A stretch of 61,916 bases of DNA from Roseateles sp. (lineage in GTDB: Bacteria > Pseudomonadota > Gammaproteobacteria > Burkholderiales > Burkholderiaceae_C): NCBI GenBank assembly GCA_019234295.1, contig JAFALK010000008.1, forward strand, positions 1 through 61,916, given 5' to 3'. The notes below the pieces were generated by a model, which saw only the letters and a program-made list of their open reading frames with translations, made no database searches and was not told where the DNA came from. How positions within the stretch are numbered: the stretch's first letter is position 1; the number at the start of each line of letters is the position of its first letter. The translations under genes were made by a program, and so were the position numbers. Below are positions 27,477 to 37,849 of the stretch, in pieces.

Positions 27477-29069
27477 GTGTCCTCGCCCCCCGACATCCAC
27501 ATCCTCGCAGTCGATCTCGGCACCTCCGGGTGCAAGACGGCACTGGTCTCGCAGGCTGGCGAGGTCCTCGCCTGGGCCTTCCAGCCGGTCAACACGCAAC
27601 TTCTCCCCGACGCGGGCGCCGAGCAAATGCCCCAGGACTGGTGGGATGCATTTCTCGCTACCGCGCGCCAGGTCGTCGCGCAGACCGGCATCGCGCCCGA
27701 GCGCATCGTGGGCGTATGCTGTTCGACGCAGGGCGAGGGCACGATTGCCGTCGACCGCGAAGGCCGGGCGCTGATGCCCGCCTTGACCTGGAGGGACATG
27801 CGCGGCAGCGCCCTGATCCGGCAGCACGCACGTGGCTGGCCGCGGCTGGCCGGCTACGACCTCTTCAAGTTGCAGCGCTGGCTGCGCCTGTGTGGCGGCG
27901 CGCCCAATCTGTCGGGCAAGGACCCGGCGGCCCACATGCTGTGGGTGCGTGAATGTCGACCGGATGTCTATGCACGCACGTACAAGTTCCTCAACGTGCT
28001 GGACTACATGAACCTGCGCCTCACCGGGCGCTGTGTGGCCACGTCCGATTCCATCCTGACCTCCTGGGTGACCGACAACCGGCGCCTGGATGCGATCCGC
28101 TACGACCCTGGCCTGATCGCCACCAGCGGCATCGAGGCGGACAAGTTCCCCGAGCTCGTGCGCTGCACCGACGTGATCGGCGAGCTCTTGCCCGGGGTCG
28201 CCGATGCCATCGGTCTGGCGCGCGGCACGCCGGTCGTGGCCGGCTCCATCGACAACACGGCTGCGGCCATCGGCGCGGGCACGCTGGCCGACGGCCAGGC
28301 TCATCTCTACCTCGGCACCTCGAGCTGGATTGGTGCCCACGTGCCGCGCAAGCGCACCGACGTGCGCACCGGCATTGCCGCCGTGCCCTGCGCCCTACCC
28401 GACAAATACCTGATGGTCGCCATGCAGACGAACGCGGGCAGCAATCTGAGCTTCCTGAAGGAGAAGCTGCTGTTTCACGCCGACGAGTTGCAGTCGGGCA
28501 CCGAGCCCGAGCATGTCTACGAGCGCGTGGACCGGGTGGCCGAGCGCGTGCAGCCCGGGGCCGATGGCCTGATCTACCTGCCCTGGCTGATGGGCGAGCG
28601 CAGCCCGGTGGAGGAGCGCAGTTTGCGCGCCGGACTCTTCAACCTCTCGCTGGCCCATTCGCGCGAGACCGTGGTGCGGGCCTTCTTCGAGGGCGTGGCG
28701 CTGAATACTCGCTGGCTGCAGGCGCCGGTGGAGCGCTTCCTGGGCCAGCCGCTCGGAGAGCTGACCGTATTGGGCGGCGGTGGCACCTCGGCCGTATGGA
28801 GCCAGATCTTCGCCGACGTGATGAACGTGGGGATCCGCCAGCTGCAAGCCCCCATGCAGGCCAATGCGCTGGGCGCCGCGACCCTGGCCTTGGTCGGCTT
28901 GGGGCGGCTTGATTTCGAAACCGCCGCTCAACGCACACGATATCGACGTCATTTCGAGCCCATCGCCGCGCATCGCGCCGTCTACGACGATCGTTTCGCC
29001 ACATTCACCGAGCTGTACCGGCGCCTGGCGCCGCTGTACCGCCGCCTCAACGGAGGGGACGTTCGATGA
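27477..29069 (+). CDS. FGGY-family carbohydrate kinase
   Basis: Sugar kinase of 530 aa in the FGGY (xylulokinase/rhamnulokinase) family. It has the first phosphate-binding motif near the start (LAVDLGTSGCKTALV), the SIDNTAAAIGAG region and the adenosine loop VLGGGGTSAVWSQIFADV. Translation starts at a GTG (27477). It is the first gene of a four-gene operon; its end overlaps the class II aldolase by 4 bases. In such pairs the kinase phosphorylates a ketose at C1 or C5 and the aldolase cleaves the phosphate ester. The actual sugar is not evident; it does not group clearly with rhamnulo-, fuculo-, xylulo- or ribulokinases by eye. Confidence 0.9.
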   Translation: MSSPPDIHILAVDLGTSGCKTALVSQAGEVLAWAFQPVNTQLLPDAGAEQMPQDWWDAFLATARQVVAQTGIAPERIVGVCCSTQGEGTIAVDREGRALMPALTWRDMRGSALIRQHARGWPRLAGYDLFKLQRWLRLCGGAPNLSGKDPAAHMLWVRECRPDVYARTYKFLNVLDYMNLRLTGRCVATSDSILTSWVTDNRRLDAIRYDPGLIATSGIEADKFPELVRCTDVIGELLPGVADAIGLARGTPVVAGSIDNTAAAIGAGTLADGQAHLYLGTSSWIGAHVPRKRTDVRTGIAAVPCALPDKYLMVAMQTNAGSNLSFLKEKLLFHADELQSGTEPEHVYERVDRVAERVQPGADGLIYLPWLMGERSPVEERSLRAGLFNLSLAHSRETVVRAFFEGVALNTRWLQAPVERFLGQPLGELTVLGGGGTSAVWSQIFADVMNVGIRQLQAPMQANALGAATLALVGLGRLDFETAAQRTRYRRHFEPIAAHRAVYDDRFATFTELYRRLAPLYRRLNGGDVR

Positions 29070-29719
29070 GCACCATCCGCTATTTGACGCAGCGCCAGGC
29101 CATCGTCGACATCTGCGTGCAGTTGGCGGACACAGGCTATCTGGCCGGCACGGGCGGCAACGTCGCGCTGCGCCTGGACGAGCAGCATTTCGCTGTGACG
29201 CCCTCGGCCGCCGATTACTACACGATGACCGCGGCGCAGATCGCCGTGCTGCGGCTCGACACCCTGGCCCAGGTGGACGGCGAACTGCCGCCTTCAGTCG
29301 AAAGCGCCCTGCACGCAACCCTGCTGCGCGCGCGCCCCGATCGACCGGCCAGCGTGCACACGCACCAGCCCGTTGCGAGCGCAGTGGCCCTGATCGGCTG
29401 CGCCCTGCCCTTGCGCGAAGCCGCCGACCGCGCCGAGCTCGGGCCCGAGGTCGCGATCGTGCCCTACGGCCCCTCGGGCACCGGCCTGCTTGTGCGTGCG
29501 CTGCGCAAGCGCCTGCGGCCCGAAATCCACGCCTATCTGCTGCGCAACCATGGCCTGGTGTGCAACGCCGCAAGCCTGGCGGACGCTGCACGCTTGCTCG
29601 GCCGCATCGAGCGGGCGGCCGCCGGCTGGCTGCTTGAACAAGGCCGCACCCGCGCGCCCGACCATCCCCTGCACGCCTTCGCGGACGCCGCGTTGGCGCC
29701 GCTCACCGCTTCGACCTGA
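29066..29719 (+). CDS. Class II aldolase (fuculose-phosphate-aldolase type)
   Basis: Zinc-dependent class II aldolase/adducin-family enzyme, 217 aa. The phosphate loop GTGGNVALR is near residue 29, the catalytic Glu is Glu79 (ESALH), and the metal ligands are His98 and His100 (VHTHQP) and His162 (RNHG). All active-site residues are therefore present. Members cleave ketose 1-phosphates to dihydroxyacetone phosphate plus an aldehyde, or act as epimerases or decarboxylases on related substrates. The overlapping kinase gene points to a sugar phosphate substrate. The same operon holds a second, degenerate paralogue at 31200-31826. Confidence 0.9.
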   Translation: MSTIRYLTQRQAIVDICVQLADTGYLAGTGGNVALRLDEQHFAVTPSAADYYTMTAAQIAVLRLDTLAQVDGELPPSVESALHATLLRARPDRPASVHTHQPVASAVALIGCALPLREAADRAELGPEVAIVPYGPSGTGLLVRALRKRLRPEIHAYLLRNHGLVCNAASLADAARLLGRIERAAAGWLLEQGRTRAPDHPLHAFADAALAPLTAST

Positions 29720-29727
29720 CTCATTCC

Positions 29728-31197
<1,470 letters not shown>

Positions 31198-31199
31198 AC

Positions 31200-31826
31200 A
31201 TGTCAAACCCAGCCTCCACTGATCTCGAAGCCGCACGCACGCGACTGACCGCCAAGGGTCTGCTGCAGGAGGGCGACAGCCTGTCCTGCCGCTTGCCCGC
31301 CAGCGGCGAGATGCTGTCCCTGGTGCATCGCGTCGGCGAGCCGGGCTTGGTGCAGCGCACGGCCTTGGAGCAAGGTGCCGCGGCGATGCCCGTCCATGCC
31401 CTGCTCTATGCCGCCCGGCAGGATGCGGGGGCAGCACTGCTGGCACGCCTGCCCTGGGCCGGCGCTCTGGCCGTGAGTCGCGACACCATGCCCGGCGTCT
31501 TCGACGAACAGCTGCGGCATCTGGGCGCACGGGTCCGGCCCATAAAGGCGATTGCCCCCGCCGCCGTGGCCGATGGCGCCAACGCCTACATCACGCCGCA
31601 AGGTGTCCTTTGCATCGGCATGACGCTCGAACGGCTGATCTTCAACGCGGAGCTGCTGGAGAAATGCGCCAAGGCCTACGTGCTGGCCCGCGTGAGCGGC
31701 CATGCGGTCGGGACGATCCCCTGGCTGGTCCGCTGGATCGCCACCGGGCGGCTGCGGCGGGACCAGCGACGCGCTGGCGAGCATCATGCGCGCGGGGAGG
31801 CGGCGCCGCGAAGCGTGGGTTATTGA
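31200..31826 (+). CDS. Degenerate class II aldolase/adducin-fold paralogue
   Basis: A 208-aa protein starting 3 bases after the aminotransferase stop. It aligns by eye with the aldolase at 29066 (HALLYAARQDAG against HATLLRARPDRP; ITPQGVLCIG against RNHGLVCNA), but the catalytic Glu is Ala, the zinc ligand pair HTH is replaced by Leu81-Ala82-Arg83, and NHG is replaced by PQG. With all metal ligands missing it cannot work as a normal zinc aldolase. It could be a structural or regulatory subunit of the active enzyme, or an enzyme with different chemistry. The C-terminal tail is Arg-rich. Confidence 0.7.
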   Translation: MSNPASTDLEAARTRLTAKGLLQEGDSLSCRLPASGEMLSLVHRVGEPGLVQRTALEQGAAAMPVHALLYAARQDAGAALLARLPWAGALAVSRDTMPGVFDEQLRHLGARVRPIKAIAPAAVADGANAYITPQGVLCIGMTLERLIFNAELLEKCAKAYVLARVSGHAVGTIPWLVRWIATGRLRRDQRRAGEHHARGEAAPRSVGY

Positions 31827-31887
31827 ACACCTGCTTCAATGGATCGTCGATCCGAAAAGAATGACTGCGTAGCTTCAATCAAGCTGA

Positions 31888-32070
31888 CCTAATCGACGTC
31901 GCCGAGTTCCAGCAACTGCGTCATCGCCCGCGTTGCGGGCCCTGCTGCACGAAGTCAACGACGCGCCGAGCCCAGACCGTGGCAATCAGCTCCACGCAGG
32001 CGCACGGATCTATATCGTCTTCAACAAGACGTTCGCGCTCTTACGCGAGGCGCTCGTGCCGTCGATATGA
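31888..32070 (+). other. Gap with a possible gene fragment
   Basis: The 303-bp gap between the pseudo-aldolase and kup holds no convincing complete gene. One forward frame is open from 31888 to a TGA at 32068-32070 without a good start and ends in a protein-like stretch (ARIYIVFNKTFALLREAL). I do not recognise a family. It may be the tail of a lost gene or chance coding bias. No terminator was seen. Confidence 0.25.
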
Positions 32071-32129
32071 AATCGAATCTCGACCGGTCGTTCCAACGGG
32101 CCATCGCTTCGATGGCCGCCAAGGCAGCT

Positions 32130-34109
32130 TCAAAGATCCGCGCTCGCCAGCAGGTCGAGACGCGCGCCCAGCTCGACGACGCGGTTAGGCGGGATGGCGT
32201 ATTGGGCCGTCAGGTCCTGCTCGTTCTTGTGGAGCAGAACGAACAAGCGCAGCAGCAATCGCGTCGCCAGCGAGCCTTCGGGCGCCACGGACAGCGTTTC
32301 GCGGCCGAGGTAGAAGGACGTCGTCATCGGATCGTACAAGGGCCGGCCGAGCTTGGCCTCGGCGAGTTCGAGCGCGCGAGGTACGTCGGCCTCTTCCATG
32401 TATCCATAGCGCACGGTCAGGCGCAGGAAATTCAAGGGCAGCACGTCGATGATCAAGCGCTCTTGCACGTCCACGCGCGGGGCATCCTCGGTCAGCACGG
32501 TCAGAATCACAACCTGTTCGTGCAGCACCTGGTTGTGCTTGAGCTGATGCAGCAAGACCTGCGGCAGATTGACGTGGGCGGGCTTGAGGAAAACGGCCGT
32601 GCCGTGCACACGCAGCGGTGGCGAGGGCTCCAGACTGGTGATGAAGTCTTCCAGCGTCAGCCCCAGCTCGTCGCGCGAATGGCGCAGCACGCGCTGGCCC
32701 GTGAACCATGCAACCGTCACGAGGCAGACCAGAATGCCGATGGACAGCGGCAGCCAGCCACCGTCCATGAACTTGGTGGCATTGGCCACGAGGAAGGCGC
32801 AGTCCACGACGAGAAACGTGCCGGCCACGAGGGCGACGCGGGCCGGCGACCAGCCCCAGCGCTTTTGCGCCAGCGCCGCGAACAGCAGCGTCGTGATCGT
32901 CATGGTCGTCGAGACGGCCAGGCCGAACGCCGACGCCAGCCGATCGGACGAACCGAACAGAACCACGATGCCCATGGTGCCCACCGCGAGCATCCAATTC
33001 AGCGCCGGCAGGTAGACCTGACCTTGCTCGCTGTCCGATGTGTGTTTGATGCTGAAACGCGGCGCCAGACCCAGTTGAGCCGCCTGCCTCGTCAAGGAGA
33101 ACACAGCCGTGATCAGGGCCTGCGAGGCGATCACCGTCGCTACCGTCGACAAGGCGACCATCGGATACAGGCCCCAAGCAGGCACCATGGAGTAGAACGG
33201 ACGGACCGCCAGGCTCGGATCACGCAAAAGCAAGCCGCCCTGCCCCATGTAGCTCAGGGCCAGCGCCGGCAGCGCCAGCCGGTACCAGGCCATGCGGATG
33301 GGCTTGGCGCCGAAGTGGCCCATGTCTGCGTAGAGCGCCTCGCCGCCCGTCAGGCACAGCACCACGGAGCCCAGCGACACGAAGCCGCGCCAGCCGTTCT
33401 GCTGGAAGTAGCGCAGCCCATTGAGCGGATTGAGCGCCTCGAGAATGGCCGGCGCCTTCACCACCTGGGCCAGGCCCAGAGCGAAGATGACCACGAACCA
33501 CGCCGCCATGAAGGGCCCGAAGACCACCCCCACCTTGCCCGAGCCCCGCGACTGCACGGCGAACAGTGCCACGAGGATCGCAAGCGTCAGGGGTACGACG
33601 TAAGGGTGGAAGGCCGGCGTGGCGACCTCCAGACCCTCGATGGCACTGAGCACCGAGATCGCCGGCGTGATCAGCCCATCGCCATAGAGCATGGCCGTGC
33701 CGATCAGTGCCAGGTAGATCCAGCGGCGCGCCCGCCGGTTGTCGCGGCTGCGGCGATGTTCGCCGATCAACAGGGCCAGCAGCGCGAGAAGGCCGCCCTC
33801 GCCGTGGTTGTCCGCGCGCATCAGTACCGCGACGTACTTGATGCTGACCATCAAGATCAGCGACCAGAGGAACAGCGAAACGAGACCGACCACGTTCTGC
33901 GGAGACGCCGCCACCGCATCGCTCCCGGTGAACGCAGCTTGCATCGCATAGAGCGGACTGGTACCGAGGTCGCCGTAGACGACGCCCAGGGCCGCCAGCA
34001 TCAGGGCGGCCAGACTCGCCTTGTCGCCGCCGTGCAGATTGGGCCCGCTCGTGCCGGAGGGTGGGACGGGCGCCGCGGGCGGCTGCAAGGGCTCGGGTTG
34101 AACGCTCAT
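32130..34109 (-). CDS. kup: Kup low-affinity potassium transporter
   Basis: Inner-membrane K+/H+ symporter of the KUP/HAK/KT family, 659 aa. The opening LGVVYGDLGTSPLYAM is the family signature, then NHGEGGLLALLALL and about twelve membrane helices, with a soluble C-terminal domain of about 190 residues that carries family-typical stretches (RADNHGEGG upstream; VVELGARLDL at the end). A proline-rich N-terminal extension of about 30 residues precedes the first helix. It is transcribed away from the alginate-lyase-fold gene, 119 bases between starts. It probably supplies K+ uptake under low pH or high osmolarity. Confidence 0.96.
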   Translation of the reverse strand: MSVQPEPLQPPAAPVPPSGTSGPNLHGGDKASLAALMLAALGVVYGDLGTSPLYAMQAAFTGSDAVAASPQNVVGLVSLFLWSLILMVSIKYVAVLMRADNHGEGGLLALLALLIGEHRRSRDNRRARRWIYLALIGTAMLYGDGLITPAISVLSAIEGLEVATPAFHPYVVPLTLAILVALFAVQSRGSGKVGVVFGPFMAAWFVVIFALGLAQVVKAPAILEALNPLNGLRYFQQNGWRGFVSLGSVVLCLTGGEALYADMGHFGAKPIRMAWYRLALPALALSYMGQGGLLLRDPSLAVRPFYSMVPAWGLYPMVALSTVATVIASQALITAVFSLTRQAAQLGLAPRFSIKHTSDSEQGQVYLPALNWMLAVGTMGIVVLFGSSDRLASAFGLAVSTTMTITTLLFAALAQKRWGWSPARVALVAGTFLVVDCAFLVANATKFMDGGWLPLSIGILVCLVTVAWFTGQRVLRHSRDELGLTLEDFITSLEPSPPLRVHGTAVFLKPAHVNLPQVLLHQLKHNQVLHEQVVILTVLTEDAPRVDVQERLIIDVLPLNFLRLTVRYGYMEEADVPRALELAEAKLGRPLYDPMTTSFYLGRETLSVAPEGSLATRLLLRLFVLLHKNEQDLTAQYAIPPNRVVELGARLDLLASADL

Positions 34110-34228
34110 GGTCCTGGGATGGGCTGTGACGACGCTGGATTGTCGGCCAGCGCGCGCGTCGCCTGCGTGACCCGGCGCAGTGCACTAGCATGGACGCTCC
34201 TTTTGCTTGCGAATTCCTGCGCCGCCCC

Positions 34229-35269
34229 ATGCCACTCCGTATCCCTTGCGCGATCACGGCCCTGCTGCTGGCCCTTCCGGCCGGAGCCGCCCCGTGGTGC
34301 ACCGCCGAGCCGCCGCTGGCCAGCCTGGCCAAGACCCTGCTGGCCGATGCCGGCAAGCGCGCCGGAGAGGGCCCGCGTGCCGTCGCCCGCTTGCACACCG
34401 AGGGCACGCTGCCGCACCAGGGCATTTGGGATCAGAGCGTGGAGGCCAAAAAGGACCTGCCGCTGATCCGCGACCTGGCGCTCGCCTGGCGGTCCGACCC
34501 CGCACCGGCGACGCTCTCTCAGTTGGCGGCCTTGCTCGACGCCTGGTCCAAGGTCTATCAACCGAGTTTCAACCCCATCGACGAGACCGATTTCGATACC
34601 GTGATCGACGCCTTCGCCATCAGCCGGCAGGCGCTGCCCGCCGCCACTCGTGAGGCTACGGCTCAGTGGGTCCGGGTCTTGGGCGAAGGCTATATCGCCC
34701 AGATGCGGCACCCGGCCCATCCGGGCAGGGGCACCTGGACCAACAACTGGCAGAGCCATCGGATCAAGCTCGCCACCCTCGCGGCCGTCGCGCTCGAGGA
34801 CGAGGGGCTGTTCGCCGCCGCGCGGGCGGAGTTCCGCAAGCAGTTGGGCCAGAACCTGCTGGCCGACGGCAGCACCATCGACTTCGGCGAGCGCGACGCC
34901 CTGCACTACACGGTGTACGACCTCGAGCCACTCACGCGAGCCGCCATGGCAGCCGCCACGCGTGGTGAAGACTGGCTGCATTTGACGGGCAACAGCGGCG
35001 CCTCGCTGGCGAGCGCGCTGGATTGGCTGCTGGCCTACGCGCGCGGCGACAAGACGCACGAGGAATACGTTCACACCACCGTCAAGTTCGATCTGCAGCG
35101 GCGCGATGCCGGTGTGCCGGGCTTCGGCGGCATGTGGGAGCCCCGCAGCAGCAGCCAGTTGTACTGGCTGGCCAGCACGCTGGACGCCCGCTATCGCGAG
35201 ACCGCGCAGCGGCTCAACGGCCCGCCGGCATGGCTGTCCGCCTGCTGGGGGATTTCGAAGACGCCGTAA
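34229..35269 (+). CDS. Alginate-lyase-superfamily protein, secreted
   Basis: Exported protein of 346 aa with an alpha/alpha-barrel of the alginate lyase (PL5-like) superfamily. Diagnostic stretches are TNNWQSHR, where the Asn, His and Arg match catalytic or substrate residues of that fold, and ERDALHYTVYDLEPL. The N-terminus MPLRIPCAITALLLALPAGA is a signal peptide, giving the start at 34229; an ATG at 34190 in the same frame would add 13 residues. It may cleave a uronate-containing polysaccharide. Lack of other alginate genes nearby leaves the substrate open. It is followed within 2 bases, or overlapped, by an MFS gene, so the two are probably one transcript. Confidence 0.75.
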   Translation: MPLRIPCAITALLLALPAGAAPWCTAEPPLASLAKTLLADAGKRAGEGPRAVARLHTEGTLPHQGIWDQSVEAKKDLPLIRDLALAWRSDPAPATLSQLAALLDAWSKVYQPSFNPIDETDFDTVIDAFAISRQALPAATREATAQWVRVLGEGYIAQMRHPAHPGRGTWTNNWQSHRIKLATLAAVALEDEGLFAAARAEFRKQLGQNLLADGSTIDFGERDALHYTVYDLEPLTRAAMAAATRGEDWLHLTGNSGASLASALDWLLAYARGDKTHEEYVHTTVKFDLQRRDAGVPGFGGMWEPRSSSQLYWLASTLDARYRETAQRLNGPPAWLSACWGISKTP

Positions 35270-35271
35270 GC

Positions 35272-36477
35272 GTGGGCACGCCTGCGAGCCAAGATCGTGC
35301 CGCCGCGCACGCGCGCATCCCGACCGCCATCTGGACCTTGGGCTATGTGAGCATGCTCATGGACATCTCCTCGGAGATGATTCACAGCCTGCTGCCGATG
35401 TTCCTGGCTGGAACGCTGGGCGTCTCTGCCCTGGCCATCGGCATCATCGAAGGCCTGGCCGAGTCCACTGCGCTCATCGTCAAGGTCTTCTCCGGTGCAC
35501 TGAGCGACTGGTTTGGACGCCGCAAGAGCCTGGCCGTGTTCGGCTACGCGCTCGCGGCGCTCAGCAAGCCACTCTTTGCCATCGCGTCCGGCGCAGGCCT
35601 GGTAGTCGTCGCGCGCCTGGTGGATCGTGTCGGCAAAGGCATCCGGGGCGCCCCGCGCGACGCTCTGGTCGCCGACCTGACGCCGCCCGCCATTCGCGGG
35701 GCGGCCTTCGGTTTGCGCCAGGCGCTGGATACGGTCGGGGCGCTCCTGGGACCGCTGCTGGCGACGGGCCTCATGCTGCTGTGGGCCAACGAATTCCGAT
35801 CGGTGCTCTGGGTTGCGACGATTCCGGCGCTGCTCGCCGTAGCGCTGCTGGCGGCAGCCGTGCGCGAGCCCGAGCGGCACGAGGGTGAGAAAAAGGTCAA
35901 CCCGATCCGTCCCGAGAACATCCGTGAGCTGGGCCGACCCTTTTGGCAGGTCGTGCTCCTCGGTGCCGTCTTCACCCTGGCGCGTTTCAGCGACGCCTTT
36001 CTCGTCCTTCGGGCGCAGCGGCTCGGCGTTCCCGTGGCGCTGGTGCCCCTGACCATGGTGGTGATGAACCTGGTCTATGCGGCCTCGGCCTTCCCCTTCG
36101 GCCAACTCGCCGACCGGATGAGCCATGCCGCGCTTCTTGGCGGCGGGCTGATCTTTCTGATCGCGTCCGACCTCCTGCTGGCCGTAGCACAGAGCTGGCC
36201 GGGCTTGATGGCCGGCCTGGCCCTGTGGGGCATCCACATGGGCATGACCCAAGGCCTTTTCGCAGCGATGGTCGCCGACACGGCGCCGGCGGAACTCCGC
36301 GGCACTGCCTACGGTGTCTTCAATCTGGCGAGTGGCGTGGCCATGCTGGCCGCCAGCGTCGTCGCCGGGTGGACCTGGGAGAGCTTCGGACCTTCGATGA
36401 CCTTTTACGCGGGCGGCGCCTTTGCGACGCTGTGCCTGCTGGTGTTGGCGACGCGTTCGAAGGCCACTGCCTCGTAG
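35272..36477 (+). CDS. MFS transporter
   Basis: Major facilitator of about 401 aa with about twelve helices. The A-type motif between helices 2 and 3 is clear (SGALSDWFGRRKSLAVFGY), as is the VDRVGKGIRGAPRDALVAD stretch typical of the RhtX/FptX-like and multidrug-type MFS subgroup. Start is uncertain: the GTG at 35272 falls 2 bases after the previous stop, while an in-frame ATG at 35230 would overlap the alginate-lyase-fold gene by 40 bases. Translational coupling is likely in either case. The substrate is unknown; it could export or import the product of the upstream lyase-like enzyme. Confidence 0.88.
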   Translation: MGTPASQDRAAAHARIPTAIWTLGYVSMLMDISSEMIHSLLPMFLAGTLGVSALAIGIIEGLAESTALIVKVFSGALSDWFGRRKSLAVFGYALAALSKPLFAIASGAGLVVVARLVDRVGKGIRGAPRDALVADLTPPAIRGAAFGLRQALDTVGALLGPLLATGLMLLWANEFRSVLWVATIPALLAVALLAAAVREPERHEGEKKVNPIRPENIRELGRPFWQVVLLGAVFTLARFSDAFLVLRAQRLGVPVALVPLTMVVMNLVYAASAFPFGQLADRMSHAALLGGGLIFLIASDLLLAVAQSWPGLMAGLALWGIHMGMTQGLFAAMVADTAPAELRGTAYGVFNLASGVAMLAASVVAGWTWESFGPSMTFYAGGAFATLCLLVLATRSKATAS

Positions 36478-36781
36478 AGATCGCAAGCAGGGCCTCACGC
36501 ATCGTTGACGCGATGCTGCCATGCAGCAATAATGCGCGCTTTCAAACTTCGGAGCCGCGTGCGTGGACAGTGCAAGTTGTAGCAGTGATGTGAAGCGAGC
36601 CGTGATGGCCGCTGCCTGCTCCGCCGTCTGACGCCTGCTTCGATGGGCCGATGACGCTGAGTTGTCGCGGCCTCTCGCCCCCCGATCCCTGCCGCCCAAA
36701 TCGCCAAGCCGCCGCATTTGCAGCGGCCCTTGGCCTGCGCGTTTGTCTGCGCGTGCGCTCCCCCAACGGGAGTGCCTTGCC
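36478..36781. other. Gap upstream of the small ORF and mgtC, no gene seen
   Basis: Some 304 bp without a convincing coding frame. A weak inverted repeat (GCATCG with CGATGC) lies at about 36500-36520 after the MFS stop but lacks a T-run. I looked for a magnesium- or manganese-sensing leader (M-box, yybP-ykoY type) ahead of mgtC and saw none. Confidence 0.4.
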
Positions 36782-37066
36782 ATGCAAAACTTTCGCCATC
36801 GCCCTGAATCGCTGCTGTCGCACGAGATCCAGGCGCTGCAACGCGCCGTGCTGGCCGCCATCCGCAGTCATCGCCCTCTCGTCCTTCGTCAACTGATGCA
36901 GGCGCAGGGCGCGGAACGCTTTGCGCTTTCGCTGCAGGGGCAACCAAGGCGCGTCGTCGAAGACGCGCTCTCCATGCTGCCCCCTGGCGAGCGTTGCCTC
37001 ATCATCGAACAGCCAGGCCATGGGTCTGCGCTGGTCTGCCTGTTGAGCGCCTCCCACGCGCACTGA
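36782..37066 (+). CDS. Small hypothetical protein upstream of mgtC
   Basis: A 94-aa frame starting MQNFRHRPESLLSHEIQALQ, with GGGAG about 10 bases before the ATG. It ends 14 bases before the mgtC start. Composition is charged and helical in the first half (Arg, His, Gln, Leu) and the last residues are SASHAH. No membrane segment or known domain is visible. Position suggests cotranscription with mgtC, where small proteins can act as regulators or assembly helpers, but no function can be assigned. Confidence 0.5.
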   Translation: MQNFRHRPESLLSHEIQALQRAVLAAIRSHRPLVLRQLMQAQGAERFALSLQGQPRRVVEDALSMLPPGERCLIIEQPGHGSALVCLLSASHAH

Positions 37067-37080
37067 AAAAGGAGGACCCG

Positions 37081-37806
37081 ATGCAAGCCATGGACAACTT
37101 CAACTGGCCCGCATTGCAGGGCATGGCCGTGAGCCTCGTCGCCGCCTTCTTGTTCGGCTCGATGATCGGTTTCGAGCGCCAGGTCCGGCAACGCACGGCG
37201 GGGCTGCGGACCAATACCCTGGTCGCCGTGGGCGCGGCAATCTTCGTGTCGCTGGGCAATCGGCTCAGTGAGCTGCACCCGGGCACCCAGGGCACGACGC
37301 AGATCGTGGCCTATGTGGTGTCGGGCATCGGCTTTTTGGGCGCAGGCGCCATCATGAAGGAAGGCGCCAACGTCACGGGCCTCAACACGGCGGCGACGCT
37401 GTGGGGCTCGGGCGCGGTCGGCGCATGCTGCGGCGCCGGCTTCATCGCCGAAGGGTTGCTGGCGGCGGTGTTCGTGCTGGCGTCCAACACCTTGCTCAGG
37501 CCGGTGGTCAACCGGATCAACCGGCGCCCCGTCGATGAGGAGCACAGCGAGGCGAGCTACACGGTCTACGTCATCTGCGAGAAGGCTGCCCAAGCCGACG
37601 TTCATGAGCGGCTCGTCGATGCACTCGAGGCGGCGGCCTATCCGGCACGCGAGGTCGATCAGCATCCTTTCGGCCCCAACGATGCGGAAATCGAGGCCCT
37701 GCTCTACGCCACCGCCGTCAATGCCGACGAACTCGATGCGGTAACGACCGGGATCGAGCAATGGCCGGGCGTCAAGCAGGCGTTCTGGAGCTCCGGTGCC
37801 GATTGA
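37081..37806 (+). CDS. MgtC/SapB-family membrane protein
   Basis: Inner-membrane protein of 241 aa. The MgtC core is clear: FLFGSMIGFERQVRQRTAGL, VSGIGFLGAGAIMKEG and VTGLNTAATLWGSGAVGACCG, with about five helices, then a soluble ACT-like C-terminal domain. A near-perfect ribosome binding site (AAGGAGG) precedes the ATG. MgtC proteins are tied to magnesium limitation, F-ATPase control and membrane potential. Here the gene lies directly before a heavy-metal RND system, so a role in metal stress is plausible. Confidence 0.92.
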   Translation: MQAMDNFNWPALQGMAVSLVAAFLFGSMIGFERQVRQRTAGLRTNTLVAVGAAIFVSLGNRLSELHPGTQGTTQIVAYVVSGIGFLGAGAIMKEGANVTGLNTAATLWGSGAVGACCGAGFIAEGLLAAVFVLASNTLLRPVVNRINRRPVDEEHSEASYTVYVICEKAAQADVHERLVDALEAAAYPAREVDQHPFGPNDAEIEALLYATAVNADELDAVTTGIEQWPGVKQAFWSSGAD

Positions 37807-37849
37807 ACGACCTGCTTCGTCACGAAGATGGAACAGTCCCTCGCTACGC

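Noticed and set aside
36478..36781. Magnesium or manganese riboswitch ahead of mgtC
   Set aside because: No M-box or yybP-ykoY core could be recognised, and the small ORF with its own ribosome binding site intervenes before mgtC.
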